60,000 nucleotides of DNA from Cryptomeria japonica (taxonomy: Eukaryota > Streptophyta > Pinopsida > Cupressales > Cupressaceae), in contig NC_081410.1 in NCBI RefSeq assembly GCF_030272615.1, positions 227,700,915-227,760,914 of the forward strand, in the 5' to 3' direction. The notes beneath the pieces were generated by a model that ran no database searches, was not told the DNA's origin, and worked only from the letters and a program-made list of their open reading frames with translations. The position numbers were made by a program, and so were the translations under genes. Shown in pieces: positions 46,061 to 58,739 of this stretch; position 1 is the stretch's first letter; every line of letters starts with the position of its first letter.

Positions 46061-49000
46061 AAACCTATGCCCTAGGTTGGTGGAAAACTATTGTCTTCCT
46101 CTAGAAAAAAAATTCACATACTCCCTCTTTCTTATTGTATGTCTTCCTTGGGAACAACTTTTTGGCATTCTCACTCTTGATTATTTTGTGTCTTCCTTGA
46201 GAACAAGTTTTTGGCATTGTCCTTCGTGCTTATTTAATGTCTTAGGTGAGTTCATTTATAAATATAAAGTTTCACATACTCACAAGTATGTTGGCATGTC
46301 ATGCTTTACACCTTACAAAATTAACACTTAAACTTCAAACCCAAAATTGATCTTTTAGCAACCTTGATAACATGCCCTAATTAATTCATCTACCATTATG
46401 TCGTACATCTCACTTTTTTTTTAATTTGATTTTGTCTTAGCACAATATATCAATCCCCATATTATGCATCATCAATCTCATTGCCACTATCATTCTCAAT
46501 GCTTTTCAACACTCAAAAAAGAGGTAAATTATTTTTTGTCAATTGAATATTGTTTTTTTATAATTTTCATATTTTCCTCAAATATCTTATGATGTGTTGA
46601 GGCGTCATCTTTATTTTTTGTTCTCGTAAGAAATTCATTTATGCATTTGACACATTATCACCTTAGTATTTATACCTTGGTCCATAGTGTCAAGTTCTAC
46701 ATTAAAAACCAAGTTGTTCACACCCCTATACCACTAATTCTCTCTTTTTTTTCCTTATAAGAGCCCAAAATACTTCTTCACACTTGCCTCTCCTCTCAAA
46801 GGGCTACAATCCATAATCCTATATGTCATCCCTATCTTTTCCATCCTTTCCACCAATCATATGTTTACCATTATTTCCCATCCTAAACATCTATATTTAT
46901 TATTCTTTGAAATAACATTGCTTCATCTAGTAACTACATCGTATCAAAGAGGAGAAAAATGTCCATGTCCTAAAATTGTCATTAGCTATCTATTCTCACA
47001 TTTATTTAATTATAATCATTTCTTTAATTACTTGTGTTATTTTATTAAAATCCTACCCTATTTTCTTAAGTCCTAATCTATTTACCTAAATTCCTATTCA
47101 ATCACCACATTTTCCACTAGAAATGATTTAACAAATTTTATTAAATCATACCTTTTTCATCTACGAAATCCATAAAAAGAATTATTACATTGTTTTATTT
47201 CATATTTTTCATCTCATAAATTGAAAAGTAAATTATAAATATACCCTTTTTCCTACACATTCTATCTCACAACTACCCAATCAACTCAATTTGCATCATT
47301 GATCTCTCAACCAATCCTCATCGTTGATTAATGTAATCTTTAAGCCTATAAACCTACCCAATTATAAGCCATTTTTTTATAGACAATATCAAAAATAAAT
47401 CATTATGTTGCTATCATAAGCATTCCTTCATCATTTTCAATAACAATCCTTTTAAGCACAATTATCTTCTAGGTGCAATAGAAATCATTAGGTGACATCA
47501 ATTTAGTTTATTTCATTTATATTGTATGGTTTGTTTCTCTAACCAAGTTGTTAGTTACATTTGAAAGAAGTTTTAACATTTGACATTTTAATCTACATTT
47601 TATAAATTTCTTATTGTACATAGAAAGCAAACACATGTTAACATTGAATGCACAAAGACAATGAATCACCCTAGAGAAAAGACTAAATTGTGTAAGAAAC
47701 TCCAACACTTTCATTGTATTAAGCATCTATTACAAGTGTTAAAACACCTAATATAGTAATTGGAGCTTTCGTGACATCTATAGTCTCCTTCACACCTGTT
47801 CTTCAACCCTAACCAAGTAAACTTACCATTTCCCACAACCTCTTGCAAATTCAAACATTGAAGAAGGCTTCCCAATTTGAACCAACCCTTCACAATTTAT
47901 GTTTACAATAGTCATATTCTTCCCACAACCCTCCATAGTACCAAAGTGGATAAAAAAAATAACATGAAATGAATCAATTAGTGTCCAACCACCCTTCAAA
48001 TTCGACTATTTATAGTAGACCATGTTTGCCACTTCCACAAATTCAATGAAATTGCAGTGAATGACACACCATTTTGTGGAGCTGATGAATTTACCAATCT
48101 TCATTTTTTGCATCTTTTCAATGTCAACAACTTGACCAAAACATTTTGAGATATTCCAAGTCATCTCTCCTAGATTCCAATAAACTTCACCGATTGTCAT
48201 GCACCCTAAACATCATATATTTGTAATGAAGAGTCTATTTGTCATACTATCTAAAGTGTGATTGAACTCAATTATGTCTTCTATTAATTATATGATTGGA
48301 TTAAATGCCTTGACATGCATCACATATTTCTACTACATAAAAACTATTAATTAAACAAGTTTTAGAAAGGTCGTTGTCAAACCAAGGGCATACACATTCA
48401 ATAGTGTCATAGTAAACTATATGCATAAGAGCTATAGGTAATTTAAGTAAGTAAAATTTTTGTTAATGTAGTCCTACTTAAATGAAAATTGCAAGTATAC
48501 TAAAAGTAAATATAAAGTAGATTTAAACATAAAAAATTGAAAGTGTTATTGATAATTATAAATGAAAAACTACAAGTCATAACTTAATGCTACATCTACA
48601 ATTACATAATAAAAGGTCACACAGGACAACACACAAATAAAAAAAACAAAAACAAAACTAATCCACATCAGTTATAAGATAAAAAATAATCAACTATGTA
48701 CACCCAACTACAAAGAAAACAAATAAATGTAAGAATTTTACTAGCGACACACCCAACAAGTAGGTCGTTTCTCACCACACATAATTTATGATAATTCTAT
48801 TTGTAAACAGTCACAAATCACAGCAATATTTTATATTACTTTTCTTTCAACTAGATACAACGTACATAAATTATTATACTTATTGTTTTAATTTTATTTT
48901 GTATATTTACATTGTCTTCATAATTTAAATGTATAGGGAAATTACAAGGCAAATATTTTATAATAATACATTTGTTCTTCCTATTTTCTAGGCTTTACAA

Positions 49001-49739
49001 AAGGATATATATATCTCATAAACAATAATATTAATCAAATAACAAACACATCTTATTTCCTAGGAGTGACCTAAAAACATATATACTTTCATAAATATCC
49101 TTAGGTTCATTTGTTACATTATAAACAATTGGAGAAGATATTAGGCACGGCAAAATACATTGTTGTCCTTTGATAGTTATACCTACGAGTCACTTATAGC
49201 AATGTTTCAATTTTCTTGATTTTACTCTAAACACCATATGGCATTTATGAGTCCCTTCACTGCTCACATTTAGTGCTTCAAAACACTTTGCCACAAGTAG
49301 AATCACTTTGGTTAGGACAATATGCAACCTGCAACAATGTTGCACGTCCATTAATAATGAGATATAGGAAAACACAAAACAAATAATATTCATTTCTTAC
49401 TATCTCCTTAAAAGTAAGCTAAATAATTCATAATCCTTAAAAGCTATATCTATTAGGATAGGATAATATATGGACAAGAATAAGTATGAAATAGTATGAA
49501 AATGGCATCAATGAAGTGGATAAACGAGAACTAAAGGTACATAATATAGATGACATTTGAACTCATCATTTAACCCCCAATCTCCAAATTGCACATCCCT
49601 ATGAAATATAACTTACTATGGATCAATCTTAAGCCTCTTACTTTCCAAAGAGGTTGCTAGGTTGAGTGTTAAACAAAGTCCCCCACTATATAAGTAATAA
49701 CCCTACTTTTCTTATACTTATTCATAACCTTGTTTAGCT
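46061..49739. other. AT-rich DNA, minor coding-like pieces only
   Basis: Mostly plain AT-rich sequence. The minus strand has coding-like pieces at 48200-48006 (ending VEVANMVYYK) and 47893-47711 (FKLGSLLQCLNLQEVVGNGKF) that could be fragments of one decayed frame. I recognise no domain in them. Confidence 0.4.
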
Positions 49740-50045
49740 TTAACATATTTATTTCTGGTTGGTTTTCTTCCACCCAAATAGTGGTAGTCCAAATTATAGA
49801 AGAAAATAGTTTCAACCCTACCCACTACACACCAAATTCCTTGACCAACCTCACAGAGAATCTTTCTAGTATCCTCTATTTTTCTTAAATTTGTTCATAA
49901 CCTCCTGCAATTTTCCAATATCTATTTTTAGAGATGGTTTCCTTTCGATCCAAGAGTAGTAATCCAAATTATAGAAGAAAATAGTTTCAACCCTACCTAC
50001 TAAAAACCAAATTCCTTCACAAACATCACATAATATATTTTCACG
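49728..50045 (-). repeat. 175-bp tandem duplication, coding-like on the minus strand
   Basis: About 150 bases near 49730-49875 recur near 49900-50045 at an offset of 175 bases. The core is TCCAAATTATAGAAGAAAAT, identical in both. On the minus strand each unit reads as a roughly 58-residue repeat with the pattern W.VGRVETIFFYNLDYYSW followed by a Lys-rich stretch and VMNK. The unit nearer 50045 is open in 50117-49866; the other is broken by stops. The amino-acid similarity between units suggests a decayed gene with internal repeats. Family unknown. Confidence 0.5.
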
Positions 50046-50117
50046 GATGTATCCATCATGATATTTGGATGTTTCAAGAGAGACCTTCATTTCAATCCTA
50101 ATGGAATTCCATCCCAC

Positions 50118-51135
50118 CTCATCTTGTCGAACGTTTGGAAAAATGAAAATTAGAGGAAGATATCTTTGGGTACCCTAGTTTCTTCCTCTTTAATCATTTT
50201 CATTGCTCATTAAAGCATTCTTATCTATTACAAATCTATACAAATGTGTCTACATTATAGTTGTTGAATCTCTTACAAAATTTTCAATATTTCTCTCTGT
50301 ATCCTCCAAATATTTATCTTTCTTCACCACTTTATGCTTGATTTTGAATAAAAGATTAGAAGGTCTAGCATTGGACATCCCCACCATAAGAAATGAGATT
50401 CTAATCCATGTCAAAGCCCAACAAAACATTATTTGCATAGGTGTCACATAGCTGATTATTTCTCTTCCCTTTAAGGCTTCCTAGGTAGACTACATAAAAT
50501 GATTTATTATAATATTTAACTTCACCCTATAAAGGTTATATTGCAAGTATAAAGAATAGACTCTTAGATGAGATATAAAGTATAGCATGTACAAGACAAT
50601 TGTGCAGGAACTATGAATTGCACCATTTATAGGTGTGATGTCTTGATGGTGTTCTTAAAAGTTTTTTTCTTTCGTTCTCAATCATTTCAATTCTTATTTT
50701 TTATTAGTATATACAATGCACCAATATTGTCTTATCTATTGCACCATTCATGTGCCTTAAAGGAAACGACAAGGTCTATGATTTTTTGTCTAACCTACAT
50801 CTAAATAACAATTCTTAAAACTATAATACCATTTCCCTCAAGAATTTCAAATATTCCTCTTCATTCTAAATTAACCATTTGTCTTATGATATTCTTCTGA
50901 ACCAACACCAATTTTCTAGGACATTATTAGTACAACATTTTATTATTTTTTTGCAAACTTTACTACTATTAACTCCCCTACTAGAGGGTCTTGTGGAACC
51001 TCTGTTATGAGTTTGTCATTTTTTCCCCTTTTTCACCTCCCCAATGTATTCAAACCCAAGGATTTTTACTTTTGATCAATTTATCTTCCCTCATCATGAC
51101 CTACAACAACTTGAACTACATCAACTACAAAAATT
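50118..51135. other. AT-rich DNA, nothing recognised
   Basis: No convincing coding frame. Short open frames (50203-50451 plus, 50250-50447 minus, 50613-50804 plus) overlap one another and lack features. Confidence 0.45.
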
Positions 51136-51200
51136 TTAAGCTAAAAATAGCACCAAATGTCTTTAAGCTAAAAAAATTAAGCTAAAAATAGCACCAAATG
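51136..51200. repeat. 24-base exact direct repeat beside the copia LTR
   Basis: 51136-51159 and 51177-51200 are identical over 24 bases (containing AAGCTAAAAATAGCACCAAA). The second copy ends 9 bases before the LTR border at 51210. It could be a slippage product or a trace of the insertion event. Confidence 0.8.
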
Positions 51201-51209
51201 ACCTACGCT

Positions 51210-52379
51210 TATTGTACCCAAGGCAAGACTGAGAGAGGGGGGGTGAATCAATCCAAAACAAAAATTAAATGCAACACATAAACAATTAAACTTCAACATG
51301 TATCCAACACATGAACACCAATATTTTCTGCATGGAAAACCCAAACAAGGAAAAACCACGGGGAGCACCTGCCCACAAAATATATCCACTATGTATATTG
51401 GATTACAAATAAAAGAGCTCACTACTCTGAACTTGCAAACCAAGGCTAACTACTCATCCTACAAGATACAAAAGAGGACTTGCAAAACCTGAAGATGACT
51501 GAAATAGGGCAAGATACAAAAATGATATAAAAGAAGGATCTCCTAATCATCAAGTTGTCCTTGAACTCTGCATAATGTGGCTAGCATCAGAACACATACA
51601 ACTCAAACCTCAGCTGCCAACACTCTGACACAGTCTCAACACAACTTGCATATCATTCAAACACAACTCTTCTTCTCTGTACTTCACCAAACCTCACCAA
51701 TTATCTTTGCATCATGCATATACATTCCACACCTCATCACACACTTAACTGAATCACATTCATTCATATATACAAGATAAATCATCAAAGCTTGAACCAA
51801 GTCGACTTGAACCAAAATATATCTTCTCGACCAAAAATAAACACGATCCACTCCACGAGAAAGAGGGGACCAAAACACATCTCACAAAGACCATTCACCA
51901 ATCCACAATCACTGGAACATAACCAACAACATATCCACATGCTACACATCCACATAAGAAAATAATGGTTAAAACATACTCTCCAATGCAAGCAATGTGA
52001 ATTTGGATCTCCACACACTACGGTTAGACCCATAACACATTAAACAATCTTTCACAACTCATATCTGAACCTAAGGATAGGTCAACCATAGAATATCAAA
52101 ACTAGCAACGAACACTGCTACAACACCCAAAGAACACAAAAATATTTTCAGACCACAAAACAATCATATCCATGATATCAAAACTATATCCAACAAAGAT
52201 AACCATAATACACAACTTTAGCAACACTTTTTGGATCCGAACACTTTTGGAACAACCAATGAACACCTGCAACACCAACGTAGCAAGATAAATCTACAGC
52301 ACAGACATTCTAGACCAATGCGAATCCGGAACAACAAGTTTAACATCAATGACAACCACAACATCACAAACTTCCAACA
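51210..52379 (-). repeat. 3' LTR of the second copia element
   Basis: About 1,170 bp. The first two bases are TA where TG is expected. Contains GAGAGAGGGGGGGTGAATCA and the block variant CATGGAAAACCC...GGAAAAACCACGG at 51329-51366; ends ACTTCCAACA. It matches 55828-56983 along its length. Confidence 0.88.
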
Positions 52380-52394
52380 ATCTCCCACTTTGTC
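52380..52394 (-). other. Polypurine tract of the second copia element
   Basis: The minus strand reads AAAGTGGGAGAT next to the 3' LTR, a slightly worn form of the PPT seen at 32884-32900. Confidence 0.7.
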
Positions 52395-52719
52395 ATTAAT
52401 GGAAACACTTGCCAACACCTGACCAAACTCAAATACTGCTTAATATCTCTCCACAAACTAAATCTGCCAAACTCTCCCCATATCAGAAATATCTACTCAA
52501 TCTTTCCCTTAGAACTACTCAATGCACCCCCTTTACCTGAACTTACTCAATCTCTCCCCAAAGATCAAACTTGCTCCATCTCTCCCCCTTTGCCATCAAG
52601 GACAAAGGTCATAACAACATTGCACACACCACTGCTCCCCCTGAGAGAAACCACAACATCAATCCAAGACATGAAATAGTCATGAAATCCCCCTATCTAG
52701 AAGGACAGGCAATAACCCG

Positions 52720-55700
52720 AAGCTTCTCCTAAAGAAACTCAAATGTATCCTTTACCAATGCCTTCATGAAAACATCTGCAACCTACTCTTTTGTAGAAAA
52801 GTATTCCAATCTAACTTTCTTCTTAGAAACTTTCTCCCTTAACTTGTGATATCTAGTTGAAATATGACTTGTTCTTGAATGCATAACTAGATTCTTCAAA
52901 ATGTTTATTGCATGTGTATTGTCACACATAATAGGAATCGCTTCATCATATGTTACCTTGATATCCTTAAGAATCTATCTCATCACATTACCTAAGTACA
53001 ACAAGATGTTGCTTCAATATACTCTACTTTAGCAATAGATAGGGAAAATGAATCATGTTTCTTACTAAACCAAGAGACCAATCAGTTCCCTAGAAACAAT
53101 GCACCACCACTAGTACTCTTCTAGTCCAATCTGCATTTGTCTAGGCTTTCAAAATAAAATCTCCACTCTTTTTGTACCAAAGTCCACAATCAACAGCAAC
53201 TTTCAAATATCTGAAAAATTCTCTTCACAGCTTGCTCATGTGTAACCTTCAGATTTGCCTAAAATATAGCTACCAAACAAACAACCTGCATAATATCTAG
53301 TCTCGATGCAGTCAAATACAAAAATCCACCAATCATCAACCTATACTTCTTTTGTTCAACCTTCAAAGACTCATCATCTTTGCAAAACTTGCATCCAATT
53401 TTCAAAAAGAGTTGTAACTAGTTTGCAATCAACAAAACCAAATTTCTTAAACATTTTCTTCACATGCTAAGAGAGAGAAAAATTCCATTTTGTGATTGAA
53501 TAACTTGCAACCCAAGAAAGAAAGACAACTCACAAATCATTGACATTTATAATTCTTTCTGCATTGGAGAGTAGTTTTAACCCTTATTGGAGATAAGACA
53601 AAAAGGTGTTATAATTCTTATCAACATACACTATAACAATTATCAACTTGTGTCCATCAATCTTGAAATAAAGATGTATGTTGTACCTTTCTTGAAATTC
53701 TATTTAATCAAATACTTGTCCAATCTCGCATACCAGGATCTTGATGTCTGTTTTCATCCATAAAATACTTTATTTAGTCTGCACAACATATCTGGATCCT
53801 CTGTTGATCTAAAACCATCTAATTTTTCAATGTAAACTTCTTATAGATCTCCCTTTAAAAATGTTGGTTTGACATCCATCTGATAAAATTTAGAGTTATT
53901 TTAAGTAGAAAATACAAGAAACATGTGTATAGCTTTCATCCTTGCTACCAAAGAAAAGTTTCTTCAAAGTTTGTCTTCTACTTGAGAACACCCTTTGCAT
54001 ATCAGTCTTGCTTTATTCCTTGTCACTTGTCCTTGCTCATTTCACTTATTCCTAAATGCCCACTTAGTTCCTATTACATTTTTGTCCACCGGTGTAAGTA
54101 TTAGCTTCCAAGTCTTGTTCTTCTAGATTTGATTTAATTCTTCTTCCATTTCTTTTAGCCATATTTCATCCTTACTTGCTTCCTCATAAGTCTTTGGCTC
54201 AGTTATAGATAGAAAACAGTAATTGGCTGGTTCTTGAGCTTCTGCAATCTTCCTTCTTGTCTGAACACCTTTTGTCTTATCTCCAATTAACTGATTTTCT
54301 AAATGATGCATCTAAACATACTTAGCTAGAACTTTCGCTAAGTCTTCCTCTTCTTCTCATTCATCATTTGGTTCCTTCTGTTTGCTTCTTCCAGATCAAG
54401 TTTGTCTTCTCTGTAACTGCTGGAACAATCTCAACCTTTTGCAATAGCAAACATTTATTCTCCTTTCTCTCCTTGATATAGTATACATTTCCAACTATTC
54501 TAACTCCTTCTGCAACTCTTTTACCAGTATTCTCCTTTCTGATCACACATCTAGTGCTACTAAACAAAACTACATAGCCTTTTTTACACATCTAACTAAC
54601 ACTTAACAAACTATGTCTTAACCCTTCAACATAATAAACATCATCAATTTTACACTTACCATCAATAGAAACACTTCCAATACCTCAAATAGCTACACCA
54701 TCTTCTCCGACAAACTTCACTCATCCTCCATCATCCTTCTTGAAATTAATAAACCTGTCTTTATCACCAGTCATAATTTGAACATTCGTAGTCTATAATC
54801 CATGTACTCAACTCTATCTTAGCATTTAATGCAATCTTAATTGTTCTCTCTTCTTCCAGTTTCGTCAAAGCATCCTAGTTATCTTCAATTCCCAAAACTA
54901 GGGATTCTTCATTCAAGTCATCATCAACTTCAACTTCAGATGTATGCTCCTCAATAGAACATAAGCCCTTCTTCTCTCTTTTGTTAAAGTTGTGTCTTCT
55001 AAACTTGTTTTTCTTCTCATCATCATCCTATCTCTTATAGTCTTCTCTGTAAGTGCAATTAGAAGCATAAAGTCCAATTCTACTATAAGAAAAACATTTC
55101 AGAGGTAACTTACCTTTGTATTTTCTAGTGCCTCACTGCAATCTTACAAAATTTTCTTCAACTTCATCTAAATCTACATTGCATTATGGATCATCATGTC
55201 TTCAAACATTAAATGCCACTTCTTTCTTTTCCCTTTTCTCTTCCTCCATTTCTGAAATCTCATAGGCTGCTAAAGTACTAATGAGCTGGAAAAGTTAGCA
55301 AAATCTTACGAACGTCACATTCCTCCAAATGTCCACCAGGAGCTCTAATGTCATCAATAAGATCAATCACTCTATGAATATAGTTCTCAACAGTTTCATC
55401 TTCCAGTATTCCCAAACACTCCTACTTTTGTTTCAGATTCATCAACCTAGCCTGCTTTGTCTTTGGCTCTCCTTCATATACCAAACAGAACTTGTTCCAT
55501 ACAACTTTTGCTTCCTTCAATCTTTTTACCCTTCCAAACACTGAATCACTTATACAACTAAAAATTATAGCTCTAGCCTTCGCATTAACCTCCTTCAACT
55601 TTATCTCATCCGGAGTCTGAGCACCACCCTGTGGAGGTGTATATCCAATCCGAATGATTTCCCAAATTCCATTCTGCAATGTCTCCAAATGTGACACCAT

Positions 55701-55769
55701 TCTCTTCTTCCAGTATGGAAAATTTGTACCATCAAAGATCTGAACTTTGCAATGCACGTCATGCGCCAT
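52720..55769 (-). pseudogene. Decayed copia gag-pol remnant lacking integrase
   Basis: ATG at 55769 opens gag with the copia FDGTNFPYWKKRM block. A 115-codon run ends at 55422, and the UBN2-like part continues with stops (ENYIHRVIDLIDDIRAPGG). A worn knuckle near 55110-55060 reads CFSYSRIGLYASNC, with the second Cys as Tyr and the His as Leu/Tyr. The protease-flank region MTGDKDRFINFKK lies near 54770 and LRHSLLSVS near 54620. At about 54420-54370 the sequence jumps from the segment after protease to the reverse-transcriptase entry (HHLENQLIGDKTKGVQTRR, 54311). Beyond it, RT and RNase H survive only as short fragments down to about 52720 (for example TKSYNV-like and VKDTFEFL pieces). Confidence 0.8.
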
Positions 55770-55811
55770 ACCACCTCTACCTCAAGTGGTTAAGCTTACT
55801 CAAGAGGAATC

Positions 55812-55825
55812 TTTCTTTGATACTA
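55812..55825 (-). other. Degenerate primer-binding site of the second copia element
   Basis: The minus strand reads TAGTATCAAAGA two bases inside the 5' LTR, against TGGTATCAGAGC expected. Two G-to-A changes, in line with the element's age. Confidence 0.75.
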
Positions 55826-55827
55826 AT

Positions 55828-56983
55828 TGTTGAACCCAAGGCAAGATTGAGAGGGGGGTAAATCGGTCCAAAACCAAAAATTAAATGTAACACAAACAAT
55901 TAAACTTTAACACACATCCAACACATGATCACCAAGATTTTCTACAAGGAAAAACCACGTTGAGCACTTGCCCACAAAATATATCCACTATGTATATCAG
56001 ATTACAAAGAAAAGAGCTCATTGATCTGGACTTGCAAACCAAGCCTAACTACTCATGGTGCAAGATACAAAAGAGGACTTGCAAAACCTGAAGATAATTG
56101 CAACAGGGCAAGATACAAAAATGAAATGAAAAGAAGGATCTCCTGATCATGAAGTTGTCCTTGAACTCTGCATCAAGTGACCAACATCAGAATACATACA
56201 ACTCAAACCTCAACTGCCAACACTTTGTCTCATATCTCTACCATAGTCTCAGCACAACTTGCATATCATTCGAACACAACTCTTCTTCTATGCATTTCAC
56301 CGAACCTCACTAATTATCCTTGCATCATGCATCTACATTCCACACCTCATCACACACTTAACTTGATCACATTCATCTTTACATATAAGATAGATCATCA
56401 AAGATTGAACCAAATATATCTTCCGGACAAAAAATACACACGTTGATCCACTCCAGGAGAAAGAGGCGACCAAAACACATCTTCAAAGACCAATTCACCG
56501 ATCTGCAATCATCGAAACATAACCAATAGTATATCCACACACTATGCATCCACATAAGCAAAAAATGGTTAAAACATACTCTCCAATGCAAGCAACTCAA
56601 CTATGGATCTCCACATGCTACGGTGAGACCCATAACACATCAAATTAATCTCACACAACTCATATCCATACTTAAGGATAGGTCAACCATAGAATATCAC
56701 AACCAGCAACAAACACTAGTACAACACCTAGAGAACACAAAGATATTTCCAGACCACAGAACAATTATATCCATGATACCAAAACTATATCCAACAAAGA
56801 TAGCCATAATAAACAATGTCAACAACACTTTTCGGACCCAAGCACTTTCAGAACAACAAATAGACACCTGCAACACCAACACAATAGGATAAGTTTGCAC
56901 CACAAACATTCCAGACCAATGGTAATCCGGAACAAGAAGTTTGACATTAATGACAACCACAACAAGACATACTTCCCATAGCA
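55828..56983 (-). repeat. 5' LTR of the second copia element
   Basis: About 1,156 bp, starting TGTTGAACCCAAGG on the plus strand. The far end reads CTTCCCATAGCA where the partner has CTTCCAACA, so the last bases are uncertain. The shared block near 55941-55968 has lost part of its first half. Confidence 0.82.
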
Positions 56984-58739
56984 CCTACTAGGTCCAAGTT
57001 GGTCATGGGTTGTGGAGTATGGATCTATAATAGCTTGAGATTAAACACTTGTAGTATTTGCAGTTCCTTCTTCAACACCTATAGCAACTACAAGGCTTTT
57101 CTCTACTATAGGTCATACTCCTTGGTGGCCTCCTTGAGTAGTACAAGTCTTGCGACAAATTCTCCAAATTTATTTGTGACCTCATCCTTTTCAATGATTC
57201 TTTGTCCACTAATTTAAATAAACCACGATGTCCCATTGTTTTTAGTTTATACCTCAAAAACAATTTTTAGGTTTCTTAATTTGTTGGGTCCTCACCTTCA
57301 ATTATGATGAAGGAAGTCCCTAATGTCTATATTTTGTTACGGTCAACCTTCTCAATTTAACCTCCTATCTTATTGTTGTTTTCTCAATCATACCTGGGGT
57401 AATAATGATTAAAGAGCACTCGTCATGTTTATTGCCAATGATTGGCCTATTCTTATCTAAAGAATTTGATGTTGTCTTCATGGCTATTATAACCAATCAA
57501 TTATCATCCAATTGTACCCGTGTCTCGCTATAACCCTCTAGCACTTGTGTGTCCTCTTCCTCGGCCTTTATGTTATTTCATTCCGTTTCTACCCTTATAT
57601 TTTTTTATCTTTATTCCTTTTTCTTTTCCTCTACTTTTTTCATGTGTTAATTTCTCAATCTACTCTAATTTCTCATATGTCATTTTTCTATATAATCTCA
57701 TTCTAAGGTTTTATATTTTTGGAAAAGGTAGATCTCAATGTAATATCAAAACGAGGCCAAGAGCGTAGCAAGCGAGGGTTTCCAACAATGATTGTGGAAG
57801 AGGTGTTTGTCCTCCTCCACAAAGGTTTGATCTACTAATGTAAAAGGGTACACACACACAACCTTCTCTAAAAACCACACAACAACATCAAACTAGTCAC
57901 ATAAAATGAGCAGAATGGGCATATAAATCTAAAAAATATAAGTAATTTTCTTCATTCAATAACACTTGAAATGAGGCTAAGTCCCTACAATTCAAATATA
58001 GAATTGAGTTGTAGCCTCATGGGCTAATTTAAATATAGAAAATGTGATATATGATTGGTCCTTGACAATATTCAGAATCATGGAAAATAAGCTATGAATA
58101 ATTCATCACCAAACTAATTCTTCTCACTGGCAATCTTAGCTCTCCAGCCTACAAATCTTCATCATAGCATGCATGTCTTCTACAATGGTTTCCAAAAGCC
58201 ATCTTGATGCTACAAAACAAGAGGTAAAAATGAACCTCCTACCAAAACCCATGCCAACACTCACAAAATTGCCACTTATGGTAAAATCACTGACAAAATT
58301 CCCAAATCAAAACACATCAAAGTTGTCTCAAAGCCCAAATTTTGGTCCCTTCCAAAGAGCCATGACTAAATCCGATAAAATCCATTAACTCTCATCATTA
58401 AATGCATTTTAATATTGTAAAATGGCCTTTTTTCAATGTGCTAAATAGTACATTCTTCTTGCCTTCTCAGTCCTCCCAATTAGGGCCTAAAATAGAAAAT
58501 CTTTGAAAGCGCCACATTGGCACTCCGAATTGGAGTCCTTATTTTTTAGGAGTAATTAATAATGTCCTTAAAAGATTCTCACTCCGAAGAACTGCGCCAA
58601 AGATGAACAAATTTGAATTTGACTTTGAAATTTTACCTTTTCCCTCTCCTTCCTCCTTGTCTCCTTCGAGAAAATTCATTGTTTTAATGCCTTCTAAAAG
58701 ACATATCATTGCTACAATATGATTTCATTCAAAATAGCA
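56984..58739. other. No gene recognised
   Basis: AT-rich spacer. The minus strand has a coding-like piece at 57263-57072 and a weaker one up to about 57500, without a recognisable domain. 57500-57720 is C/T-rich. 58170-58380 (plus) is open for 71 codons but looks like chance. The stretch 58480-58600 contains short mirrored words around ACTCCGAATTGGAGT. I could not tie any of this to the gypsy remnant to its right. Confidence 0.4.

Larger units (their letters stand above)
51210..56983 (-). mobile_element. Second Ty1/copia element, heavily decayed, integrase region deleted
   Basis: Two LTRs (51210-52379 and 55828-56983) enclose 3.45 kb, about 1.1 kb less than in the copia element at 31800-38498. 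Gag, protease and reverse transcriptase/RNase H remnants follow in copia order on the minus strand, but the GAG-pre-integrase and integrase regions are missing. A candidate target duplication CCTAC lies at 51202-51206 and 56984-56988, yet the left copy is three bases off the expected border, so it is only suggestive. It is older than the other copia element, as stops and indels are everywhere. Confidence 0.88.
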
